64,000 nt of DNA, taken from NCBI GenBank assembly GCA_038373885.1, contig JAWZYV010013295.1, positions 1 through 64,000 on the forward strand. Direction: 5' to 3'. Below, in pieces: positions 25,501 through 37,500 of the stretch (positions are counted from its first letter, which is position 1; the number at the start of each line of letters is the position of its first letter). The notes beneath the pieces are model-generated. The model was not told the origin of the DNA, ran no database searches, and worked only from the letters and a program-made list of their open reading frames with translations. The stretch is from Cheiracanthium punctorium (taxonomy: Eukaryota; Arthropoda; Arachnida; Araneae; Cheiracanthiidae). Made by a program: the position numbers and the translations under genes.

Positions 25501-28500
25501 TTCAGTTATACAATATAAATCTAAGTACTCAAATAAAAGAGTTACAGAATAACTTTATTACAACTTAAGATAAGTCTAGTAACAACTACGTTATTAATGT
25601 AAGAAGCTATATCATAATCTCTTAGCATTGTCCATAAACAATAATCCTAACTTCAATCTAACCAATACCTCTGTGTTAGCAATGAATAAAAAGATTTTAG
25701 CTTTCCACAAATTACTTAAGATAAAACATGACAATCTAAAATATCCTTATTCAATGCTAATACCCAAGTTTCATAAAACACCACTAAAATTCAGGTCTGT
25801 TACTATAGGATGTAATACATACAGGGGCGTAGCCAAGGGGGGGGGGGGGTTAGGGGGGTCATAACACCCCCAATGATGAATTTTTTGCTATACAAAATGT
25901 ATATTCTTCACTCCTTTATCACACACATGTATACATATATGTGAGTTGCAGTAGTCGTAACCCCCCCCATGAAAAATTTCTGGCTACGCCCCTGAACACA
26001 TAATAATATAGCCAGTAAAATATTACTTAAAATACTTACTTCTATGCATGATCTGTACATAAAATCAAATACATGTTCTATAATAGCTATGAACTAAAAA
26101 ATAAGATTAAAGATCTACAAATTGTGATTAAAGTATCTACTTATGATTTCAAAGACCTATTCAATAGCATACAATTGGACGATTTGTACAGTGTTATATT
26201 AAATCTTTTTATAATTGGTATTAATAACATTGCCATCTAACATAGATACTAATTATTTTAAATATCTGTTAAAGTTCATAGTTTATAATAATTACATTCT
26301 GCACAATAATAAATTATATAAGCAAATTTTTGGAATACCGCAGGGTGGTTCTAATTCTAGTTACTTAGCTGACCGATATTTATATAGTTATGAAAAAAAT
26401 TACAATTATCAATCTCTTATAATATATAGATACATAGATGACAATTACAATAGCTACTGAAAATAATTATGATTCTGACAATTTATCAATAGCTTACCAT
26501 TCTGCCCTAGAATTAATAAAAAAACGTAATAATAGATTAATAAACTTTTTAGACTTACAACTTATAATTAATGATGATAATAGTCTATAATTCAATATAT
26601 TTAATAAAAGAGATGATTTTAATTTTCATGTTAATGCTGTTACTCATTTTACTTCATGTATGCAAACATCTGTTTTTAGAAACATTATCTCCAATCATAA
26701 ATATAGAATAGAGTCTATGTACCAAAAGGTTTAAGGCCAATAACTTAACATACCTATATAAAACAACTCTTAAATATAAATATCCAGGTAGATTTCTAAA
26801 ATCAATAATATATCCCATTTGTAATAAATAAAACTGTATGACCAAATTAGATTATTGGATGGTGAGAATGGGGGTTGGTTGTTTGTTATTTCAAATTCTC
26901 AAAAATATTTTATCACAAAATATATATCTATATATTTTTATACAAAAAAAATTTATAAACACTGTAGAATTGTTGATTACTGGTACTTATTCTTTTTTGG
27001 AGTGTATTTTTTTTTTTACTCAACTGTACCAAATATAAGCCTTACTAAGTGCAAATTTACATATATATCATACAATAATATTAACACTAATAACAATTAA
27101 TACATGTGTAATATTATTATTATTATTATTAATTTCAATAGATTCTTTTTCCCTTAATTCTTTATTTACCCTCTTTCTTTAGTACTTCTTAGCTATTAAA
27201 GCTTGTACTATGTTGCTCATTGGTTAGCTATACTAGAGTTAGATGTTCCACTTCATCATTATGCTCATGTAACCATGTTTGAACACAATAAGACATGTGA
27301 ACAGGGGCGTTGTCATCTTGAAACACAGGACGTTCTCATGGAAAGAGAGTATGAAGCGTAGGGTGAAGATTATCTGCGAGAATGCTTCGGTAATGGTCAC
27401 CTTTGATCACCCCCCTCAAGACAACGAGGCCCCAATCCACAGGCAGATATAGCGCCCCACACCATCACAGACCCACCTCCATGTTTCACAGTTGGAACCA
27501 GGCAGTCAACATGAAATGCTTCTGCCGGCGTTCGCCACACGAACACAAGTCCGGTGGTCTGGAATAGTGTAAAAGAGGATTCATCAGAGCATATGACTTG
27601 TTCCCATTGCAGTTGTGTCCATTTTAGGTGGTCTTGGCACCTCTGTAGTCTCTTCAAAACATTCCGTGCTGAAACTAACGGTTTTGGAATAGCTACTCTG
27701 CCATGAATGTTAGCAGCATGCAACTCCCGTTGAATAATTTTCATGGATACGGGGTTCTGATTGGGTATTCATCTCAGACATTATCACTGGCAGTGTAGTC
27801 TTGCGTTTTCAAGCGACTATTCTCTTCAACACCTGTCTATCATGGTCCGACAACTTCGACTTCCTGCCGCTGTTGTGCTTCACAGAAGACACCTTACCCA
27901 ACTTTGTGTATGCCGACAGAGTCCGTGATACAGTGGTCCTTGAAACACCCACAAGGTTCGCTGTTCTGGACATGGACGCTCCAGCGAGGCGAGCTCCGAT
28001 TATCATGCCTCTTTTAAGATCAGAGAGGTCGGACATAATCACACTGTGCTAGGAACAGATTTTTCTCATGCAACTCTCACACTGCCAAATTCTAGACTGA
28101 AACCTGTCCTTTCATCAACACTAGGTGGCACACGCTTGCGACACGTGCGCACCGTTTATTGGACGGTCGAAGGACGACTACATTCTTTCACAGGTGTTCC
28201 TATTATTTTGTCCTATACCTGTACAACTAGATGCATGCAACTAGAGATCACATCGCCCGGTACAAACCTTTGTTTTGGCGCTCCCTTCTTTCCATTTCCA
28301 TTTTGACATAACAGCACTATGCCTGGGGCAAGTATCCTGCTTCCCCTCCTCTAGTTGCAGACTAACATACAGAGAAAAATTGCAGGTAGTGAAGAATACG
28401 ATAAAATTTGAATCTAATTCAGAATGATTTCGGTCATTTTCGGGTCCGAAAGTTTGTGGGATTATGAAAAATTTGTCTTCAAAACCGGATTCCCCTTATT

Positions 28501-31500
28501 TTCTGATTACGAAATTTTTTTTTTTTTTTTTTTTTTTTTGTTGAAATAAAGCATAATGGCGGCCTTACACAACTTTTGTAAAAGTGTAAATTTCATTAAG
28601 TGAAAAAATTTGGTAGTTTATAAGTAGTTTTTTAAAGGTAGTTTTTTCAGCAGAACTCCACGGTTTTGCTTATTTTAAGATTACTGAACTGCCACTTCCA
28701 TCTCCTATTTAAATTTGAAATAAGAATAAAATTTATTCTTATTTCAAATTTAAATTATTTTTTGACCACTTATTAAAAATGTAAAATAGTAAAGAAAAAC
28801 TTTTATTGAAAATCCCAGGATCAAATATGAACGAAAATTATACAAAATTATAGTAATGATAATGAAATTTAAACGAAGGCTGTTTTGATTAAGAAAAATA
28901 AAATATTTGTAAAAGTAAACGTCTTGCCCTGTTTATACTTTTTTAATTCTTCTTTTTTAATTTTAGAGTACTTTTTATATTACATAATTGTGTTTAAAAT
29001 CATAAATTTTATGTCCAGTATGAATTTTTTTTTTCTTTTTTGTTTAAGAAATATATATTAAGCGTGTTAGGTAAATTTTATTATTTTATACTATTTAAAC
29101 TATGCAAACAGACAAAACTTAACAGTTTTTCATGTGTCTATTTCAAAGGAAAACATTAAAATACGGTTTGTTCGCTATTTATAAAATTCATTTAAAATGT
29201 CATTTACATGTTATTTAGCAGAAATCATCAAATGATGTCTGCCAAATAGTTGTATAGTGAACTGACAATAGTTCAATATGCCAATTGTGTGTTGTTTTAC
29301 ACCTTGGGAATTTCAAAAGTTGGCAAGTACGTATCTTCAAACCTTGAGAAAAGTATATCAGTTATCCACCTTCCCTCCTCAAAGAAAAGTAAAAATTGTT
29401 GGATTTAAGAGTAATTTTTTTTCTCCCTTCATTCCCTGTTAAAATCAGTGTTTTGATTATTTTCCACATTTTCTTTTTTAAAAACAATAACTTGGATTCC
29501 ACTTAAAATTATAATTATCACTGATCTCCATGTTTCATAGCTAATAACTTCAATATTTTTGCATCTTTTTTGTAAATGAATATTTACCCTTAAGTATTTT
29601 TATGTTTATATCACTTATCTGCAGAAATGTATATTTTGAATTTTTTAAATATAAATTTCTTGGTTTTTTAATGCATCTGAAAGTTTGAAAACTTAAAAGT
29701 CATCACATCACACAGATTCTGTGATTTTGAAAGGATATAGATTTGGATTAGAGTGATTTTACATGGCTAAATGATTAAAAAAAAAAAAAAAAAAAAAGGC
29801 TGATTTTATTTTAAATTCTTCTTTTTTACTATGCAGTTTTTAATATTTGACTGTAAATTAAAATAAGACATCTTTGGATCTTTGGTAATTCAACTCAAAA
29901 TCTCGAGTACTCAAACTGTTATTACAGTGTGTACATTGCAATTGAAATAATTTAAAATAAATTTTAAGATGCTTTTTATATAAAACTTTAAAACAATAAA
30001 TTTGTTTAAAATATTTTTTTAATTTTACAATTGTTGGCAATAATTACTTCTTAAAGTATTACATCATATGATAATCTTTAGGTAATACTTTATATTGTTT
30101 TGTTTTATTGAGTAACTCCCGCAACGTAATGCTATTATACATAAATATTTAATGATATATATTAATAGTGTTAAATTTAAGAGTATAATTTTCCTTCATT
30201 CTATATCAGCATGATGCAGCGGTGCACAAAATTCTTACTCTCAACATTTCCCTGAATCCATGTGAAAATTTCCCCAAAGTTTTATGATATATTATAGACT
30301 TGCATAAGTTCTGTGTTACCATAGATGTAAAAAGATTTGCAATGTACAAGCTACATACATGTTTACAAAATAGCAATTGGTCCAAGTTAACTGAAAGCAA
30401 ACAGCTGATCAGTGAAAAAGTTGGGAAAAAAAAATCGATTCAAAAATGGGCAAGAAAAAAAACTAAGAATTTTATAATTAATTGTTAAAATCAAAATCAG
30501 TTGTATATTTTTCTGCAAAATTTCCCCCAATCCTAGATCACCGGATCGAACATATTCTGCATCCCTGGCACGATGTATTTTTGACATTAGAGTTTCTTAT
30601 TTGCTATGGTCAATTAAAGGTCAAGAAAAAGTCAAGAAATCAAGCTTACTTTTTCTGGTAGACACCCTGCATATTTTGCTAAATGCAAAGGCAGCTCCAG
30701 TGAGTGGGTCATAGGGGTCATCTCCCTCTACCAACCTTGGATTTCACAAGTTCCTGTGCGATTTCACACATTCAGTTGGTGTTTTAAATAATTTGGGCTA
30801 AAAAAGTCTAGTGGCTCCCTCCGAAAATTCAGCCTGGAGCCGTATTTGGCTAAGTGCCCATTATGTTCGGAGTTTTATAAAATCTTAAACCGTAGAATAA
30901 CTGAACTCTAACTTGCTGAGGAGTACCACTGGCCATAAAAACTGTATAAAAACTTGCTGCCTCAATAAATTTGCACTTTTTTGGAATGATTGTCCTAGAG
31001 ATTTATTTACTGTCATTGCAATTCTGGTATATTTGGAAATTGAGTTTAGGATATGGTAAAATAGTACGAGATATTGATGATACTTTATAAGTGTAATTAA
31101 AATTCTTTTATTGCCTGCGGTTCCAGTTCAAGTTTCGCACTCAATAGCATTAGGATATATAAACTTGATGAGCATTCTTGTTCCATTGACTAATGATTTC
31201 TTTGTATTTAAGTTTTCTGATTAGTATAATGATGCAATTAACTTTCAATACTAACTTATGTAGGTGGCAAACTATGGTATTTTTCAGTTAGATAGGTGCA
31301 AAATCCCGCCAATTGTTCTTTCGCGGAAACTTCTGAAACACTGTCGTTCCCCAAAACAAAGCCAGAAATTTTAATCCTTATACAAAATAGTATTTACAGT
31401 GACGTGCATTCCGCCCAAACAACCCAAGCAAGAAGGCAGAATATGGGTTTCGGAGTGTCGTCTCTGATTGGCTAATTCTCTGATGAAGTCATGTTTCTAT

Positions 31501-34500
31501 AGCAACACCCCTTCAGCAGACATTGCAGATGGGTTGATCTCACGGCAGAGAAATGAAGAGTCAGAAAGAAAATATACTTGTTTATCCACTTGACATTTAT
31601 CTTTGTGCTAAGAAATTATGAATAAATAAGGTAGATGGTATTTTCTTTCAATTTGTGATAGAAAGCAAAATTTAAAAACAATAATAGCCTTATTTTCAGT
31701 TGCCCAAGCACTGCTTGGGTTGCTTGGGCGGAATGCACGTCACTGAGTATTTATATACAGAATTCAATACATACATAAATATCAATATACTAAAAAGAAA
31801 TTTGTATGCTCATTGGTTACATAATGCATTGGTTAGATAAAAATGTGCATAAAAAGGTAAAAAAGGTATTTCATATTTAAGCTCCCGCAACTGAGCTGCA
31901 TCCAACCTGGAATAACTCCCATATGATTTTTAATGATAGCATCAGAGTAAACACGAAGGGATATATGAAGAGCAAATAATGCAAGCATTGCCACATAGGT
32001 GCCGCTCTCCGTCATGCCTGTAGTTATGCTACTCCTCAGACAATTTTTTTTTTTACTAATTTTGTTGGAATACTATAACCCTAGTAATTTTTAACCTAAT
32101 GTTTTCATTTCAAAATCGTAGCAACAATGGATCTATCACCCACTTGGTGCAAAATGTTGCATGCCAATTTATTTCTCTAATTTTTTACATTAACTTTCTT
32201 CCAAAATATGAAAACTGGAAAAACATAGGGAATTAAAATTCCAAAATATAGAAAAGGGGAAGTAAGAACTCTATACTGGAAATGAGGGTCAGTGATTCAT
32301 TAGGTTAATAGCTTAATAGGCTTAGTAGGTTTGTATGCAGTTGGCATAGATCTCAATTATTCGGCGATTTTTCACTTGCTACCAAGTAATTGAAAAGTAT
32401 CCACATCACTAATAGTACAAAAAATAATTAAAAGCTTGACTAAATAGTTACTGATTTCATTGTTATTATGGCAAATTATTATATCATAACTATGGTATGT
32501 TCTCTGTTCACCAGGTATTCGATAAAGTATATCGATATTAATAAATGCACAATCATCATTTTTAGGTGCTAGAACAGGTATGGGCAACCTTTGATAAGTT
32601 GCGGGTCAAACTTTAGGATGTTAGCTAAGTCGCGGAACTTCAGCACGTTAGTGAAGTCGCGGGCAGCATTATTTTGATTTATATGGGATTTTGAATAATT
32701 TATATGGGTTTTATTCAGGTTTTCATATGTTACGCTGGCCGGATCAGAAACTGACAGGCCACATCCGGCCCGCGGGCTGGGAGTGCTAGATGTGTCTAGA
32801 ATATGCTATATGTGTGCTAGAATAACTGACTTCAATATACAGGGTGTTTCAAAAAAACGTGGCCAAAATGACATGGCAGATCTGTCATACAACAAGGATC
32901 AAGAATCGCATAGGAACAAAGGGTCGCAAACGCCTCTAGAGAGCGCTAGAGCCATGAGAGGGCGTTGTGATACAAACAGGAGCTGAGCAAACGGAGATTG
33001 TCTTCATTCTAGCCGTGGATGCGTTGGGCGTAACATGGCTAATTACATGCACCGCGAAATGGCTGACATGCATTTAGTTTATGGCATGGCCAACTGCAAT
33101 GGACGAGAAGCCTTGCGAATGTTTCGTGAGAAATATCCTGGTAGAAAGGTGCCTAGCCGCTCATACTTTGCCGCTCTGCATCGACAATTGTGTGAAACCG
33201 GCTCGTTAGACGTGCACTAGCCGGATGCTGGTCGCCAACGAATAACTCGGGCAGTTGATGCAGAAGAAAGAGTTGTCCAAGAATTCCAGCGTAATCCTTC
33301 AACAAGTACACAAGTTGTATCCCGAGAGACCCACCCCGAGACATCCACCACACTACCGTCTGGCGTATTGTACACGACGAAGGACTACATCCTTATCATT
33401 TACAACGCGTCCAGGCACTGGAACCGAGAGATTACAACAATCGTATGGGTTTTGCTTGGTGGTTTTTGGAAGAACATGCTGCAGACCGAAATTTCGCAGC
33501 AAGTGTTCTCTTCACGGTTGAGGCTGCGTTCCCATTAGAAGGTGTGATGAACTTTCACAACCCGCATACGTGGGCGGATGAAAACCCACATGCTACACGT
33601 TCACACGGCGCATAACGAAAATGTTCCGTTAACGTGTGGGCTGGCATTGTAGGAGACTGTTTACTTGGTCCGTACATTCTCCCAGAAAGACTTAACAGCC
33701 CCATTTATCTAACATTCTTGCAAGAGGTTCTGCCAGAAAAGCTGCATGATGCCTACTCGTCGACGCATTCGATTTCAACACGACGGAGCTCCTGCACATT
33801 TCAGCACAGATGTCAGAGCACATCTGAAGGCTACTTTACATGGCGGCTGGATTGGTTGTGTGGTAGACCAATTGCATGGCCACCACGATCACCAGACCTG
33901 TCTCCCTTGGATTATTTCTTAAGGGGATTTTTAAAAGGAGTTGTGTATGAAACACCTGTTGAAAGGCCGGAAGACTTGGTAGGAAGAATTGTTGTGGCAG
34001 TAGGCTGTGTTCGAGATACACCTGGTATCTTTATCACTGGGCATCTCCCGTAGGCTCAACATTTGGCTTGCATTAGTCGCATGTGAGTGAGTAATTATTT
34101 AAAAAATGATCTGTAATGGTTTTGCTTCTTCTCTTTGTGTTATGTATTATTTTAGATGCCCAGTAACGGCTCCGGATCGTAGTTGCGACCCTATGTTCCT
34201 ATGCGATTTTTGATCCTTGTTGTATGACTGATCTACAGTGTCATTTTGTCCACATTTTTTTAAAACACCCTGTATAAAGCGAGAGTATGTTTGGTCGGAA
34301 ATATTTCCATACACATCTCATTAATACTATAATATTTTTTTTCATCTCCTATTGATTGCTAACATATTTCAAAATATTTTCACTAAACTGGCATATAATT
34401 TCACTTTTTGCAAATTTTGTTGTAATACTATAACCCTATAGTACTGCTGAAACTTAGTGTTGTAGTTTCAAAATTGACACAACAATGGATCCATTGCCCG

Positions 34501-37500
34501 AATTGGCATGAAAGACTGTGTGCCAAATTAATTCTCTAAATTTTTTATGGTGCATTAGCATATTACACAAAAATTTTAACATTCACACAACCTCCTCCAA
34601 TTGAACTCTAATTGTGCCAAATTTCACGCTCGTGCGTTCGCTCAATCTGCTGCAAAAGTGACACAGAGGTTTTCCTTAACGTATTTATATATACAGTGCA
34701 GCACCGATAATCCGGCATCGGCATGAATGACGCTGTGCGGTATTACTGATTTTTCCGGATTACAGATGTGTTGAAAATTTCCATTAAAACCATCCTCGAT
34801 CACGTGCTATTGACCAGTGTATTATTTATCAAAGAAAAGTAGTCTTAAAATATACATAGGATCGATGTATAAAAAGCCAAAAAAAATACTAAACTACATT
34901 GGAACGAATGTAATTTAGTGTTTAATTCAAACTAAAAACTATAAAGCAGAAATGATCGTTGGTTTTGTAAATAGTAACTGAAATTTATTTAAATACTAAT
35001 TTAAAATAAGAGTATTAAATTATTATTAGAATCTAATTAGCTTTTGTATTTACATTAAATACTGACTTTTTTTCTTCTTTTTTTTTGGGGGGGGGGGTCG
35101 GTATTTAATTGGTTAATTAACATATGCACATTCATCAGTTGACTCTCAGACATAAAATCGAATTTATTAAATCTCTACGTAGTTTGTACCATAGAGTTTT
35201 ATTTAACAAGCTGAATTATTCAGTATTTTACTCTCTTCAGTCTCTTCACAGCTTCTTAATTACGTCGAAACATACCAATTCCCTCCTCCTTTCCCTCTTG
35301 CTTTTCAAAGCACTGACGAATTCCTTCCCGCGATAGTTATTGCATTTCGCACGGTGACAGGATGTCTAGAAACAAGGCAAAGTGTCTGAAAGGAGCCAAA
35401 GCCGCATGTTTACGATGATGCGTAAACATGCTGTCTCGTTTTAAAAACTCATACATATTACTGTTCTATAAAAGCATTCGCATTATCTTTGAATTCTTCA
35501 TTCAGCTACACTGCACCTTTGACTGCAATTAATTTAAATGTAATAAGCGAACCAAGCCGTATTTACTTTTGTTTTCATCTTTGTAGTAGAGAATGCATTG
35601 ATTCAAATATTTGCAACAGTAATGGTGATCGGCAAAGAAATGTTAGGGCCGAAATACGAAACAAAAAGAAAAATATTCGGTGAAGAATGATCTATTGTAG
35701 AAGAAAAAAAAAATTAAGATAGCCATACATCTATTAAAATCAGTGTTAAAAGTTCTGGATTTTGAGATTCCGGATTCCTTTGGGGGAGGAGGAAAAAAAA
35801 AAAAACGAGACTAGTGCCAGATTATAGGTTCCCGGATTATGGATGCTGCACCGTACATAGATATTTTCTGCAAATCACAGATTCAGCAGAAGAAACATTA
35901 TTTCGAGATAATACCAATACACTGCAGATATGGGCCAAAAACATTGTTCAACCTAAACACTCTAAATCTTCCTAAAATACAAAAGGTTGATAAAATTTCT
36001 ACAATTGTCTAATGTCCGTGGCGTATTGGAGTTGTCACGAAATAATGTTTCATATGTTGAATTTGTGGTTTGCAGATGAAGGCAAGTCTCAACGTTCTAT
36101 TGCGAGAAATTTCATCTGGAAATCATCCCAGAGTAGCTCAGTGGTAGAGCTCCCCCACATTAAGCAGTAGTTATATATTAACATATTTGGCTATTTAGCA
36201 TAAATGTCATATTGATACACCATTGACTAGCTTCAGAAAGGCTTAGCACTGTTTTGGATAACTATCTCTTCACTGCTAAGAAGGAATGCTTTGCCAAATT
36301 GGTATTTTTTTGATGAAATTTTTTCCTCCGTAGAAAATATGAGTATAATCTTTCTGCTCACACAATCTTATGGGGTGTAGAGTAGCAGGCCTCTATGCAG
36401 TGCACCCTGGATCATGCTAAATCTGCTATAGTCTTCACCATTGTCGCAGTCTCTCCTCAGAGATCCCAATGAAGACTCCTTCAAAGGTTTTTAAAAACTG
36501 TCCTTTTAAGGGCAAGGACAAGCATAGTTTAAAAGTTCTTTTCTGGAGTGCCAGTGGCCTTACTATTGACAAATTCACTGAACTTAAGAATATTATCTTG
36601 CATGAAAGACCTGATGTGATGATCGAGGCTTTAAAGAATTATAAATCATATTCCCTTACGCATTCGACAAGTTGCCTCTGGAATTATTTTTATCCGGAAC
36701 TCTTATTGCAGAGCCTTTGATAAAATATACCATGACAGCTATTGCCTCTACGGAAGTGCTCGAATTACAAGTATGACAGAAAAATACTGGATACCGCATC
36801 ACTCTTGTTTACAATCCACCAAGAAATAAACCGATCTAATATCCCTCATTCAAGACTGGAATAGACACTCCATCATCTTAGGAGATTTTAAAACCCACAC
36901 AACCAGATGGGATACGAACAAAACTGTCCTGTTAGCAGTTTGGTGGAGGATTTTATTGATACAAACCAAATTGAATTTATTGAGACTTTACCTACCTTTC
37001 TTCCATATCGGTGCTGTTCCTCTCATCAAGACTTATTAGCCCATCCAAATTTATCTCCCTATATAGAACATATATACTCTCAGCTCCTGGGGTGCTGGTC
37101 ATAAGATTCTTTGTGATTATTTCAAATCCAAATTTGATGCACAACCCTAGAGTTACTTGCTAGAATTTTTTAAAAAATGATTGGAGAAGATGCATGAACT
37201 TACTGATTCTCTTTTGGATAACTGTACTCTGGATGAAAATAATGATAAATCCCTCAATAGAATTATGATCACTGAAATGGAATGTACAAGTGTTTGTGTT
37301 CCTAGAGGTCATTTTAAGAATCTGAAACCTTTTTGGAATGATAAGCTACAGACTCAAAGAAGAAAAAGATCTTGCCAGAGATAAAGCTGCCTCTACAGGC
37401 CTTCTTGAGGATTGCATAACTTTGAGATAAAAACAAGCTACACTAAAAAGAGAAATCTTGCTGGCAAGACGGTCTTCCTTTACAGAGTTCTTGGAGGACA

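Larger units (their letters stand above)
24490..27100 (+). mobile_element. Penelope-like retroelement with N-terminal GIY-YIG (Naiad-like), decayed
   Basis: Order on the plus strand: Cys-rich segment (24690-24790), GIY-YIG endonuclease-like domain (24787-25100), then reverse transcriptase fragments (25378-26830). In canonical Penelope elements the GIY-YIG follows the RT. The reverse order is described for the Naiad/Chlamys clade, known from many invertebrates. Stops, frameshifts and a MITE insertion (25822-25994) make it inactive. The ends are not defined; an ATT-repeat lies after the RT, near 27112. Confidence 0.78.

Noticed and set aside
36130..36156. tRNA gene
   Set aside because: Only the A-box region matches; the rest of a tRNA is absent.
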